Virus record (IMG/VR): IMGVR_UViG_3300027742_000031 | Coordinates: 1 to 28,994 of that record | DNA from: a virus | Reading direction: 5' to 3' (one strand) | DNA: 28,994 nucleotides | In this document: one piece after another, positions 1 to 8,640 of the stretch | Numbering within the stretch: the first letter of the stretch is position 1 | Layout of the letters: the number at the start of each line of letters is the position of its first letter | Notes under the pieces: model-generated | What the model saw: only the letters and a program-made list of their open reading frames with translations | The model's database searches: none | Told to the model about the DNA's origin: nothing | Position numbers and translations under genes: made by a program

Positions 1-49
1 TAAGACACCTGAAGAAAGAGTGGAAAAGGAATACTAGCAGAGGGGAATA
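1..49. other. probable chromosomal flank
   Basis: These 49 bases lie outside the tRNA-Lys fragment that marks the attachment site, so they are probably host chromosome. I see no gene, promoter or repeat in them. The assignment rests only on position. Confidence 0.45.
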
Positions 50-98
50 TGGTGGGCCGTGATGGATTCGAACCATCGACCAATTGGTTAAAAGCCAA
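50..98 (-). other. 3' fragment of tRNA-Lys(UUU): prophage attachment core
   Basis: Read on the minus strand this is the 3' part of a tRNA: anticodon loop CTTTTAA with anticodon UUU (94-88), the 3' side of the anticodon stem, a short variable region, a perfect five-pair T stem (GATGG/CCATC) around TTCGAAT, the acceptor strand ACGGCCC, discriminator A and an encoded CCA (52-50). It closely follows the E. coli tRNA-Lys pattern. Beyond 98 the sequence stops matching a tRNA: no D arm and no 5' acceptor strand follow. Phage integrases commonly recombine in the 3' half of tRNA genes, leaving such a fragment at one prophage end and a rebuilt gene at the other. The fragment touches the end of the late operon, so the intact tRNA-Lys should lie past the integrase, to the right of this window. 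It could instead be attP of a circular phage genome. Confidence 0.85.
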
Positions 99-349
99 GC
101 GCGTGAAGTGCATTTTATCATTTAAAAACAGCGCGTTAACTGTTGTCGGCATCCCATAGCGGCAATATCATAGGCATTGATTTTAGCGGCCTGCAGCGAA
201 TAGCTAAATCCCTATGGGACAGTTTTTCGGCTTGCTGCACTATATAAAATAACCCCAATTCCCTTCATCTGCATAGCTAGTAAAGCTCCGTTTCTCTAAC
301 AAGGTAGATGTCTCTGTTGGGTTATCTGAATCTCGGATATGTTGTTTCA
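99..349. other. non-coding region between attachment core and tailspike gene
   Basis: No convincing gene is visible here. An inverted repeat, TCCCATAG (152-159) and CTATGGGA (212-219), is separated by 52 bases, and TAGCGGC occurs twice (157-163 and 184-190); these could be integrase arm sites but are short. On the minus strand, AACAG and CTGTT (144-140 and 131-127) form a weak stem followed by TTTT, a possible weak terminator for the tailspike transcript. Function is inferred from position only. Confidence 0.4.
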
Positions 350-2254
350 TTAGAATGGATCCACCCTGCCAGCATATAAGATGCTCTCACTAATAGCTGA
401 TTTTATTCTTAATAAGCCTGCAGCCGTTAGAATGACATCAAAATTAGCATCTAAGGCATCGCCACCAGTTTGTGTTAGTAGATAGTTTGTGGTATCTGCT
501 GAGCGTTTCAATGCAATTGCTTCGTATGCTTTGCGCGAACCATCTGGCCTTAAATACGCGACCATGATTTTCACAATTGAATACCCGGACGCAGGCGAAA
601 CGGTTCCTGAAAAATCATACTCAACATAGCCAGTCGTTGTTGCAAATGAGGTTTGTGACGCCCCCTTTATCCAATCACCTGAGTTAACATTGACGTAAGC
701 TTGCTGCGCCTCTTTCCACCCAGGAATAGCAGAGGTATCCTCTGAATAAGTGTAAGTGACCGCCCCAACATCCTCTGTGCCAGCGGTTCCGCCCTGATCT
801 GCAAAGTATGCACCCTCCAGCTTTGTCTTAGCCGTGCCCCACTTATATAAATCAACAGTGCCAACGATTTTAGCTGATATGTAATGGTAGGAATGGCCAA
901 ATTTCACATCACCGCCAGCGGCATCGTTCCATCTACCGCGCCATTTTATAACGCCCGCCCCACTTATAGAGCTGCCTTGCCACCTAACGTTTGTGATGTT
1001 GCTTTCCATGTGAAGATCAATGTCAGCTTCAGAAACTCCATACACTCCTAAGTGTGTCACTCCGTTTGTCCCTGCTTCACTTGATCCTCGGAGCTTTATA
1101 GTATTTATCCCGGCAATGGTGCTATCAAGTAGAATGTTATGCTCGAAGCCCTGTACTCTAATTTGCGTAAGGTTATGCGAGTTAACACTATCATTACTAT
1201 CTGTTGTTGGGCGAATAACAAGCCCGGAACCAGTTTTTGCGACAGGGTTATTTATTAACGCTATTGGCCCCCAGTTTGTATACCATAGCTTGTCGCATAC
1301 TATGGCCTCACTACCAACGCCAACATTAGCTACTTCTATTCCGCCAACAGCAGATTGATTGGTGAAATAAACAAGCGATATACCTCGAACGTAGGCAATG
1401 CTACCAAGATCAACCTTGATGTCCTCAAAGCCACCTCCTGACACCGCCCCTCGCGCTGCTGTTCGCAACTTGATAAATTCAACTTCATTACCTAAAGTAC
1501 CGGCGGCTCCGACATAAGTAAGAGTTGTTCTGTTCCTGACGCCTTTTATCTTCTTTCCATCGGTAGGTTGATACGGCCAATTTTCATTGCCAGTAAATGA
1601 GTGCGGCCCCAAGTGAATCTCATCAATATCTGAGGCCATAAAAGTTGTAATAATGTCGGTAATGTCACCGCCATCAACTGCACCAAAATCTTTTGCAGTG
1701 ACAATGGAATCAAATATTCTTTCAAGCTGCAAAGGTAGCGTATCGTGATCGAAATAACTCGCGCCGTCTGCTGTGCCAGTACCAGCAGGGACAGCTTTAA
1801 ACTTTAACTCTCCCGCTCCATTCCCATCTGCATAATCTCCGCAACTGTAATAATCTCCTAATTCCATAAATGGGTCTGCGAGCATTTCCGCTATGGTGTC
1901 TACTGCAGCGATGGTATCGCCAGTCCCTGGTGATCCACTGACGTTATCGCTGTAGAATTTTTGCGCGCCCAGCTTGTCGTTTACTTTTATCGAATAGCTT
2001 CCGCTCGTCAGTACGGTGACCGGTGAGCCGTTATATAAAATATATCCACCCGCCCCAGTATTTAGTGGCTGGCCAGCAGGCAGAATGGTAACCTCGGTGC
2101 CATTTTCTTGCTGTAGAACTACGTTTTTCCGATTACCAAGAATTCCTGGGTCAAAACCGGGCTCGCCGATATAGATATCGCCGTTTGGCACTGGCTTCCC
2201 TTTTGTGGGGTCGCCAAAATAATCCATTGGTAGTCGTACTAGGTTCTTTGCCAT
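350..2254 (-). CDS. P22-type tailspike protein with head-binding domain
   Basis: Receptor-binding tailspike of 634 residues (P22 gp9 has 666). Residues 1 to about 110 match the P22-type head-binding domain, with the hallmark PVPNGDIYIGEPGFDP followed by a small beta-rich unit, so the protein should dock on a P22-like tail. From about residue 188 (AKDFGAVDGGD) the sequence looks like the entry to a right-handed pectate-lyase-type beta-helix, running through serine-, glycine- and asparagine-rich strands. About the last 120 residues are a separate beta-rich domain of unknown role. Whether it cleaves surface polysaccharide cannot be read from the sequence. It is the last late gene, next to the attachment site, and starts at ATG 2254, only about 20 bases after the U-run of a terminator, so it is probably read by antiterminated polymerase. 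Confidence 0.88.
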   Translation of the reverse strand: MAKNLVRLPMDYFGDPTKGKPVPNGDIYIGEPGFDPGILGNRKNVVLQQENGTEVTILPAGQPLNTGAGGYILYNGSPVTVLTSGSYSIKVNDKLGAQKFYSDNVSGSPGTGDTIAAVDTIAEMLADPFMELGDYYSCGDYADGNGAGELKFKAVPAGTGTADGASYFDHDTLPLQLERIFDSIVTAKDFGAVDGGDITDIITTFMASDIDEIHLGPHSFTGNENWPYQPTDGKKIKGVRNRTTLTYVGAAGTLGNEVEFIKLRTAARGAVSGGGFEDIKVDLGSIAYVRGISLVYFTNQSAVGGIEVANVGVGSEAIVCDKLWYTNWGPIALINNPVAKTGSGLVIRPTTDSNDSVNSHNLTQIRVQGFEHNILLDSTIAGINTIKLRGSSEAGTNGVTHLGVYGVSEADIDLHMESNITNVRWQGSSISGAGVIKWRGRWNDAAGGDVKFGHSYHYISAKIVGTVDLYKWGTAKTKLEGAYFADQGGTAGTEDVGAVTYTYSEDTSAIPGWKEAQQAYVNVNSGDWIKGASQTSFATTTGYVEYDFSGTVSPASGYSIVKIMVAYLRPDGSRKAYEAIALKRSADTTNYLLTQTGGDALDANFDVILTAAGLLRIKSAISESILYAGRVDPF

Positions 2255-2274
2255 AATTCAAATATCCCAGGCAT

Positions 2275-2302
2275 AAAAAAAGGCCGCTGGATGGCGGCCT
2301 TT
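2275..2302 (-). terminator. intrinsic terminator between ejection gene and tailspike gene
   Basis: A nine-pair stem, AAAGGCCGC with GCGGCCTTT (2279-2287 and 2294-2302), has a six-base loop and on the minus strand ends in an unbroken run of Ts down to 2275. It lies 27 bases after the stop of the gp16-like gene and about 20 bases before the tailspike ATG. Bases 2268-2285 are identical to 20105-20122 in the proposed tR' terminator. Confidence 0.85.
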
Positions 2303-2328
2303 AAAGGGGTTGCGTTTTTTAACGTTAT

Positions 2329-4560
2329 CTATTCACTAGAAGCGGTCGCCGCAATAGCTCCGGCTGTACCCGCTGAAACCGCACCTTCTATTGCGCGTGA
2401 CTTTCGCAATACTTCAAACATTTTTCGAGTATTGTCGGCTTCAATCTTTGCGAGATCATCAATGATATTCAAAACCTGCTTTTCTGTTGCGTTTTCCTTT
2501 ATGGGCTTAATTAAAGCATCCGATATTGCGCCATAAATAATACCGAGCTTTAATGACAAGGTTTGCTCGGCAAGCTTAATTGCAGGACTGCTTGGGCCGC
2601 TTCCTGTAAATGTTCCAGGCGGCGGCTCTTTTAGCGCGGCCACTGCTGCAATTTTATTAAGCAAGCCTCGCTCGTTTGGTGAAAATAACACATTAAGCTT
2701 TTCGCTGCCGATTGACTTAAGCGCTTGGCTGTACTTGGCCCTTGATAAGCTTCTTGTGCCCAGTCTTGTTTCTGCGCCCGTAAAGGCTGTGTCGGCAATA
2801 TGCCTTAAAGCATCGCCCCTGACGTTGTTCCAGGCGGCTATCCCGGCCTGTATCTGCTCTGGAGTGCCTTCATGCAGGTAGTTTTTAAGCTCTACAAGAT
2901 CGGCAGCTTTATACCGTGATTTTGCTTTAACGGCCCGGTCAAAAAAGTCCTCTGGAGCCACTTTATTATTGAGCATGTCCCGAACAAGTGAAACTTTATT
3001 AGTATCGAATTTATGCAATTTATTTTTGGTTAGGCCGCGCTCAAAGTTTGTTTTTGCTTTCCGCGCAGACTTAAAAACATCGTCCCCAGTCGCACGAAAA
3101 ACATCATCATCTAGCGCGTCTTTAAACTCCCGAATAACCCCTTTTGCAACTGGATTCGCTCCATCAAAAAGAGAATTTGAGATTATTCTAAGCTCTTCGG
3201 CTTGCTGCACTGAAATTTTACCGGTTGGCTTGAAGTTTTTATTTAAAACGCCCATTTCAACCATTTCATCACGTAGAGCCTGAACCGTTCCTTCTGATCT
3301 GGTGTTTCTAGGGGCAAGCCTTCTTAATTTCTCGGCTGTTTGGTTAAACTGAATATTTTTTCCTTCGCCCGCCCGATCTCTTGCTATCTTGTAAAGATCG
3401 CCGATCTCGTCATCCAAAAACAGGGATTTGTTAACTACGGCATTAATAGGGGTGTCGGCAGAAGTCGCGCCAGCTCTGGCATTCTGCTGAGCCGTTCCGA
3501 TTAGCTCATTTAATTGGAATTCGCGTTTTTCAACCAGGTCTTTTACGCGCCCAGACATTCTAAATGCGTCCTGCTGCTTAACAAACAAATCGGTATTGCG
3601 AGTCCTCTCCGCCTCGGTCACATCAAGCCCTAGCTCTTTAAAAGCCTTCTCTCTACCAAGGTTGGCAGCTACATCATCAGCCGCATACGGCACTTCATCG
3701 GCCGCCCTCTCTAGGTCAACGGCCTCCATCAAGTCATCAATGCTGGTGTTTGATTGGTCTAAAGCTTCGGCGAACTCTTTGGTAATCGCCCCCTCTGGAG
3801 TCAGAGCGTCAGCCGTTTTGCCTGTTATTTTATTTATTAATTTACGACCAAGGCGATTAACGATAGGCAGAGCAAGTTCAGCGCCACCGCCAATAAGAGT
3901 GCCCAAAGTCGCGCCCACGAGTATATCGGCTGTTTCTTTTGCTTGTCCTGCTGGGATTGCTGCACCTTCTAGGCCTCCTATGGCTGCTGTAGTGGCTGCG
4001 CGAGCGGGCAAGCTGGCGACACCTCCCGCGCCAATGCCTGCCGGGATAAATGGCAGCGCTTGACCGGCTATTTCACCGGCAACGGCTGCTCCGCTAACGT
4101 CTTTTAGCTCTTTAAATAATCGCTCTTCGTCTTGAGTGTTTTCATGAATACCAAGCTTACCACCTAACCCAGCAGCTTGCGCAATATCTGAAAGCCCTTT
4201 TCCTGTGCCAACAAGTAGCCGCTCTGCTGTCCCCATATCGTCAATGACAGAGGCAAGATAAGGGTTTCTTCCTCGCAGCTCTTCTAGTTTATTGAGCCTA
4301 TCCTGTCTAACTGTTAGCGGTGTCGGGCTGCGCTTTGTTCTGGCCCTGCCCATGCTCCTGCTTCGTTCCTGCTCGCCGCTATCTGCATCCTGTGGCGTAA
4401 TGTCATCCGCTGCAACTGCGCCACCTGTAGTGTCGTCTTCTTCGTTCCTCTTGGCTCTTTCTGCCGCCACTCGCTGCCGCAAAATATCCGAATCAGAGGC
4501 GATATCATCAGGAATATTAGCTATCGTTATTCCGTCTTTTGTTTCAATCGAGTATGGCAT
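2329..4560 (-). CDS. DNA ejection protein, in the position of P22 gp16
   Basis: Large virion protein of 743 residues, the third and last of three adjacent ejection-type genes, where P22 has gp16 (609 residues). Ejection proteins leave the head with the DNA and help it cross the envelope. The N terminus (MPYSIETKDGITIANIPDDI) is a type often seen in internal virion proteins. It is followed by a charged linker, then an alanine- and glycine-rich hydrophobic stretch around residues 155 to 235 that could interact with membrane, then a long helical, charged region, and a second Ala/Gly-rich segment at the C terminus. I see no clear lysozyme or transglycosylase motif. The ATG overlaps the upstream stop as TAATG. 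The role rests mainly on position and composition. Confidence 0.7.
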   Translation of the reverse strand: MPYSIETKDGITIANIPDDIASDSDILRQRVAAERAKRNEEDDTTGGAVAADDITPQDADSGEQERSRSMGRARTKRSPTPLTVRQDRLNKLEELRGRNPYLASVIDDMGTAERLLVGTGKGLSDIAQAAGLGGKLGIHENTQDEERLFKELKDVSGAAVAGEIAGQALPFIPAGIGAGGVASLPARAATTAAIGGLEGAAIPAGQAKETADILVGATLGTLIGGGAELALPIVNRLGRKLINKITGKTADALTPEGAITKEFAEALDQSNTSIDDLMEAVDLERAADEVPYAADDVAANLGREKAFKELGLDVTEAERTRNTDLFVKQQDAFRMSGRVKDLVEKREFQLNELIGTAQQNARAGATSADTPINAVVNKSLFLDDEIGDLYKIARDRAGEGKNIQFNQTAEKLRRLAPRNTRSEGTVQALRDEMVEMGVLNKNFKPTGKISVQQAEELRIISNSLFDGANPVAKGVIREFKDALDDDVFRATGDDVFKSARKAKTNFERGLTKNKLHKFDTNKVSLVRDMLNNKVAPEDFFDRAVKAKSRYKAADLVELKNYLHEGTPEQIQAGIAAWNNVRGDALRHIADTAFTGAETRLGTRSLSRAKYSQALKSIGSEKLNVLFSPNERGLLNKIAAVAALKEPPPGTFTGSGPSSPAIKLAEQTLSLKLGIIYGAISDALIKPIKENATEKQVLNIIDDLAKIEADNTRKMFEVLRKSRAIEGAVSAGTAGAIAATASSE

Positions 4561-5813
4561 TAGAAATCCACTGTTATTTTTCGTTGCGTCTGCTCGGCTG
4601 GCGCTGGCACCGCTTCCGCTGCTTCTGATTGATTACCCGAAAGCTGTCCTAACAACGATTGTAGCTCGGCATTCTCCGCGTTAAGCTCGTTTATAAACTC
4701 CTTTAGAAGGGCTATGTTCACTTCTTCGGCTCGGCCTACTCCGAACATAGCCTGCTTCATGCCTTGAACATCTGAATCCGTAGGCCTGGTTTCGCCTGAT
4801 GCCTTTAGCTTTTGCCTTGCCGCTACTTCTGCGAAAGCGTTAAATTTTTCATCAAACTGGCCTTGGCTTGTGTAGACCCCTGGGACAAAAGACGCCGCAT
4901 GCCTGCCTGCGCCGCTCTTTGCTCCTTTTTCAAATTCCTTAAGGAATCCTGTTGCTTTGGTTAGCGCGGCAGCTCGACCTATATTCGAGTCTTTAAGCAC
5001 TTTAAGCCTCGATACATTTGATTTAGCGGTGCCTATCTCCTGCTCTGTTTGTACTCGCCCTGGCCTTTCGCTTTCTATAATTGAGGCAGCGATAGGGCCC
5101 GCCGTTCCCAGCTCCACGTCAGCTTTACCCTGTGCTGCTGCTGCTGCCTTGCCGCCCGCCATTTCATATCTAGACTTTAGTGCATCTTTTAATGTTTTCT
5201 TCCTGGCCTCGCCGGTAACAATGTTGCCTGCCGGGTCTAAAACTTGAGAAGTATTGTTTGGCAAGCTCTGCACAACAGTCCCGTCAGGATATATTTCTGT
5301 TTTTGCAGACGCCATGCCGCCAGCTCGAGAAGTTTTAAGAAGCTCAGGACTAAGCATCATTGCAATACTTTTCACCTGTTCGAGGCTTTGGGTGCCGTTG
5401 CGCAAACCGATTAAAGCATTAGTCAGATGCAACGGTTCTCCGCCAGCATCACTCATCAGAGGTAAATACTGGTCAATAATATCTGCCGCCTGGTCTGGGC
5501 TATTGGCGTTCACTACTTGGGCGGCTAATTCTTGGGTAAGCTTTCTGGTATGGTTATTGGTGATGCCAAACGCTCTTTCTGTCGCCGCTGCCGTTTCTGG
5601 ATATTTTGCAGTGATGGCGCTTATTTGCTTTGGATCGCCGCTATCTAAAGCGTCCTGCGTTTCCTCTTGTCGCTGCGCCTCTTTTTGCTTCACTTCTGTC
5701 TCGTCACGTTTTTGCTGGAGTATTTGGCCAAGGCCCGTTAGTTGATCACTAAAACTTGAAACGGCATTAGGGTCGCGCCCTTTATTTGGGTCGATATAAA
5801 ATTGATTCGGCAT
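4560..5813 (-). CDS. DNA ejection protein, in the position of P22 gp20
   Basis: A 417-residue protein, close in size to P22 gp20 (471). Its N-terminal 60 residues are a charged, glutamine-rich helix with coiled-coil character. The rest is mostly helical and Ala/Gln/Glu-rich, with an alanine run near residues 220 to 230 and a helical C-terminal segment (residues 360 to 395). The acidic, Pro/Ala-containing tail looks flexible. No signal peptide or catalytic motif is visible. It is coupled by TAATG junctions to the gp7-like gene before it and the gp16-like gene after it, so the three are translated as a block, as in P22. The function is inferred from gene order. Confidence 0.65.
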   Translation of the reverse strand: MPNQFYIDPNKGRDPNAVSSFSDQLTGLGQILQQKRDETEVKQKEAQRQEETQDALDSGDPKQISAITAKYPETAAATERAFGITNNHTRKLTQELAAQVVNANSPDQAADIIDQYLPLMSDAGGEPLHLTNALIGLRNGTQSLEQVKSIAMMLSPELLKTSRAGGMASAKTEIYPDGTVVQSLPNNTSQVLDPAGNIVTGEARKKTLKDALKSRYEMAGGKAAAAAQGKADVELGTAGPIAASIIESERPGRVQTEQEIGTAKSNVSRLKVLKDSNIGRAAALTKATGFLKEFEKGAKSGAGRHAASFVPGVYTSQGQFDEKFNAFAEVAARQKLKASGETRPTDSDVQGMKQAMFGVGRAEEVNIALLKEFINELNAENAELQSLLGQLSGNQSEAAEAVPAPAEQTQRKITVDF

Positions 5814-6688
5814 TACGCGGCCTCCGCTTGGGGTAATGTGATTGTGATATAGCCCTCTTTAAAGCCGATTAGCTCAGGCCTGATCTCATAGATCTCATGC
5901 GCCATAAACCCGGTAGAGCTACCATATAGCCCAACGTTGGCCGCTTCGTCATTCCAATCCCAGGAATAAAGATTTACGCCATTTTTGGAATCAATGAGTT
6001 TGATGTTTTCTTTTAGTCGCATGTCTGAAAAAGCCATCGCGCCTGCTGCTCCTAGCTGACCGAGACCCATTAACTGATTCATTCCTGCGTTCTGAGCGGC
6101 TATATCCGACTGCACGCCACCGATCAGGCCTTGGCTAAGAGTATTGCCGATATTTGCCGTGCCTTGCGCAATTTGAGGGGCGTAGCTTGGAAGCTGAGCC
6201 AAGCCTTGCAGAATGTTTGTATCATAAGACCGCTCGTTTAATCGATCGGCTTCCGCCTGGCTGTAGGAATCCAGTAGCGCCTTGTTTTCCAGCTGCGCAT
6301 TGTATTTGTAAAAAGCGTCTTGAGTATTGCCGGAACGAAGGCCGCCGGTTGCTGCCGCATTTCTCGCTATGGCCTCCTCGCCCGCCTCCCTGCCGCCCAT
6401 GATTGATTGGTACAAAGGGGATGCCTTGGCTTCGCTGATTAAGGCCTGCTGATCAATAGGCTGCCCGGTCATGCCGCTAAGCTGACCTAATGCCTGGTCT
6501 CGATAGCGCTGAGGAAGAGCTTCTTTTTGTTTTAGATACTCCAGGGCCTCCCTTTGAGCATCAACAGATAGTTGCGCCCCTTGCATAGATGCTTGTCGCG
6601 CCTTTTTGCCCGCTTCTTCACCACTAAAATCGGTGTCGATTAAGCCTAGCGAGCCTACTTTTATCACGTCATCTGCAACGCTGCCCAT
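5813..6688 (-). CDS. ejection protein (P22 gp7 position) with C-terminal S74-like segment
   Basis: I start this gene at ATG 6688 rather than 6748, because AAGGGGAAGG lies just upstream and the ATG overlaps the previous stop as TAATG. The product has 291 residues. The first 220 are Ala/Gln/Gly-rich and helical, typical of small phage ejection proteins. The C terminus begins FSDMRLKENIKLI at about residue 220 and continues SWDWNDEA and GFMAHEIYEIRPELI. This is the signature of the peptidase S74 intramolecular chaperone domain, in which a Ser/Lys pair cuts in front of the conserved aspartate. Here the segment is only about 70 residues, shorter than the S74 domains I know from tail fibres, and it is attached to a presumed ejection protein. 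Whether it cleaves is unknown. Confidence 0.65.
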   Translation of the reverse strand: MGSVADDVIKVGSLGLIDTDFSGEEAGKKARQASMQGAQLSVDAQREALEYLKQKEALPQRYRDQALGQLSGMTGQPIDQQALISEAKASPLYQSIMGGREAGEEAIARNAAATGGLRSGNTQDAFYKYNAQLENKALLDSYSQAEADRLNERSYDTNILQGLAQLPSYAPQIAQGTANIGNTLSQGLIGGVQSDIAAQNAGMNQLMGLGQLGAAGAMAFSDMRLKENIKLIDSKNGVNLYSWDWNDEAANVGLYGSSTGFMAHEIYEIRPELIGFKEGYITITLPQAEAA

Positions 6689-7020
6689 TACCTTCCCCTT
6701 GCGTAAATTTTTACTGCGCCATGGTTTGCTAAATGCTTGAAACCACACTTTCTTACAAGTCGCTCGACACTCGCTTTCTCAATCATTGCAAAAACCATTC
6801 GGCACCATTTGTATGAATCAAACACCCACTCACAAAAATCATTAATTGCGCTTTTTAGGTGTCGCAACCCAGCTTTATTTGACGAAAAGTGCGCAGAAAC
6901 TCCATTGCCCTTACGGGAAAACGAGCAAATTATCCGTCCAGGGCCAGACCATACGAACGTTAAGTGATTCTTATTTGTTGGGACATTTTGCAAATTGCTT
7001 GTGGTCGGCGTGAATGTCAC
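6688..7020 (-). CDS. small GNAT-like head/virion protein, P22 gp14 position
   Basis: A 110-residue protein starting at GTG 7020, which overlaps the previous stop as GTGA. The C-terminal half (FAMIEKASVERLVRKCGFKH) resembles the last helix and strand of GNAT-fold proteins, as in the small acetyltransferase-like proteins that phages encode next to their ejection genes (P22 gp14 lies in this place). The acetyl-CoA binding loop is not visible, so an enzymatic role is unlikely. Similarity to gp14 is by position and general pattern, not by a clear match. Confidence 0.5.
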   Translation of the reverse strand: MTFTPTTSNLQNVPTNKNHLTFVWSGPGRIICSFSRKGNGVSAHFSSNKAGLRHLKSAINDFCEWVFDSYKWCRMVFAMIEKASVERLVRKCGFKHLANHGAVKIYARGR

Positions 7021-7349
7021 AACTCAGCCCCAGTAACGTAAAAATTCAACCCGGCAGCATTACTGCTTTCGATTCTCAGTGAGCCGCCAGCCGGGATAAC
7101 TTGACCAATGATCGACGCGCCGTAATCAGCTCGATCTTTTACGACAACAGTAAATGGAATAACCGGGCTCACTGCAACGCCAGCAGCATTGTAGATATAA
7201 GCCTTATATGATTGGCTTGTGGCTGTATCGTTTGATGCCGTGAAAGATTTTAATTTTGTGCCTCGCCCTGTCGCGGGAGAAACATAAACGCTCTCAATCG
7301 TGTCAGCTGCAGCGCTTTGAGCATTAAATACCAGAACCTTGTCTGTCAC
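7017..7349 (-). CDS. small beta-rich structural protein, function unknown
   Basis: A 110-residue protein that starts at GTG 7349, overlapping the previous stop as GTGA. The sequence alternates short hydrophobic strands with Ser/Thr/Gly turns (for example VYVSPATGRGTKLKSF and VIPAGGSLRIES), as in small beta-sandwich proteins used for capsid decoration or as fibre tips. It has no cysteines and no signal peptide. It lies directly after the 430-residue fibrous protein and may be its partner or chaperone. I do not recognise the family. Confidence 0.6.
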   Translation of the reverse strand: MTDKVLVFNAQSAAADTIESVYVSPATGRGTKLKSFTASNDTATSQSYKAYIYNAAGVAVSPVIPFTVVVKDRADYGASIIGQVIPAGGSLRIESSNAAGLNFYVTGAEL

Positions 7350-8638
7350 TGTAATGCGCTCACAATTATGCTGGATGAGCTGACTTCAATATTAGCTGTG
7401 GAATCTTCGTTGCCGACAAACAATTGAAGTGTATCACCAGTCGATAAGGTAAATAGTCCTTGGGAGATCACCCCAGTAGGGCTTGCATTCTCAGTGCAGC
7501 CTATTGTTTTATCTTGCACCGTTCCATTAAGTGCTATTTTTGAACATATTTGGTCGGCACCGCCGCCAACTTTTGCGACAGTGGCTTGAGACGTTATTAT
7601 TAATTCAACATTATCCAGACCAAGATAAGTGATTATTCCGGCTGCTGATACGGTAAAGCGATCATCTATATCAAACGTCCAATTGGCTCCGCCCACCGCC
7701 ACATAAACACCGATAGTGCTGATAGTGACCGTTTCCAGCGAGGTTAAATAGCAATCTGCCAAGCTGCGAGTATTAAGGGTGGCGCCGTCTTCAAAAATAT
7801 TCCCAGAAAATTCCCACTGCAAATCCAAAGTATCGATATTATTCAGGGCGGCCCCCGCACCTTCGAATAAACAAGCATCAACTTTGGCCCTGCCTCCAGC
7901 TTTTAAATTTCCGCTAGCCGTTAATCCGCTTATCGTTGTGGCGCCTAATGGGGCCGTAAAACGGCAATCACCAGAAATATTAATAATATCAAACGTAGCT
8001 GACCCTAAATCAAATAGCGTGGCTGCCCAGTTGATGCCAATAAAATCAGTTATATTTATTTGACCGTTTGCGGTTCCAGTCCATGTGAAACCACTTGTTT
8101 GCGCATCAACAACGGTTAGGAGCTGGAATATGGTCGCATAAGCTCCCGCAATGGTTCCGAGCGAGTCACAATCACTAATCACTACACCGCTACCAACTAA
8201 AGACTTAAGCCCGCCTAGCGAATTTGTGAAATCGACCCATTTAGCATTAGGGCATGTAAAACCAATAAGATCTTGAAAGAATGATCCATTACTACAAGTG
8301 AACATTGTTCCGGCAGCTGTAGTGGTTAATCCTGATGCAGATCGATGCAGGCCCACAATGGCCACATCCCCACCCGTAATGGTGAAAACATTCGGCGAAA
8401 CATCGATATCTTGGGCGCCAATCATGTATGTAATCGGAACGCCTGCCGTTTGAACTAATTCAATCACCCCGCCAACCGGGGCTGGAAAGTCAGCCAGAGA
8501 ATTTATATTAACCACGTTGGTTAATGGATTTGAATAAAGCTCTGTAAAATTAGCATTGGCTTTAATAAATGCATCACGCCACGTATCACCAGTGCGATCA
8601 TTAGCGGCAGCGCCAACGCCGATTACTTGCTGAGCCAT
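7346..8638 (-). CDS. putative tail fibre/appendage protein, beta-helix-like
   Basis: A 430-residue protein whose N terminus (IGVGAAANDRTGDTWRDAFIKANANFTELY) carries the motif found at the start of many phage fibre and appendage proteins (ND-TGD-RDAF-KVN-NFTELY). The rest is made of short Val/Ile strands, Gly/Asn/Asp turns and Ser/Thr, a composition that suggests a beta-helix or stacked trimeric beta structure. It lies where P22 encodes its tail needle gp26, but has no long coiled coil, so it is not a needle of that type. It may be a second adhesin or a replacement for the needle. ATG 8638 has GAGGCG upstream. Confidence 0.6.
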   Translation of the reverse strand: MAQQVIGVGAAANDRTGDTWRDAFIKANANFTELYSNPLTNVVNINSLADFPAPVGGVIELVQTAGVPITYMIGAQDIDVSPNVFTITGGDVAIVGLHRSASGLTTTAAGTMFTCSNGSFFQDLIGFTCPNAKWVDFTNSLGGLKSLVGSGVVISDCDSLGTIAGAYATIFQLLTVVDAQTSGFTWTGTANGQINITDFIGINWAATLFDLGSATFDIINISGDCRFTAPLGATTISGLTASGNLKAGGRAKVDACLFEGAGAALNNIDTLDLQWEFSGNIFEDGATLNTRSLADCYLTSLETVTISTIGVYVAVGGANWTFDIDDRFTVSAAGIITYLGLDNVELIITSQATVAKVGGGADQICSKIALNGTVQDKTIGCTENASPTGVISQGLFTLSTGDTLQLFVGNEDSTANIEVSSSSIIVSALQ

Positions 8639-8640
8639 TC

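Noticed and set aside
3596-4063. Long plus-strand open frames inside the gp16-like gene and other late genes
   Set aside because: They lie wholly opposite well-supported minus-strand genes, have low-complexity Ser/Ala-rich translations and no ribosome sites.
6689-6748. Longer start for the gp7-like ejection gene
   Set aside because: ATG 6688 has a strong ribosome site and the TAATG junction typical of this operon.
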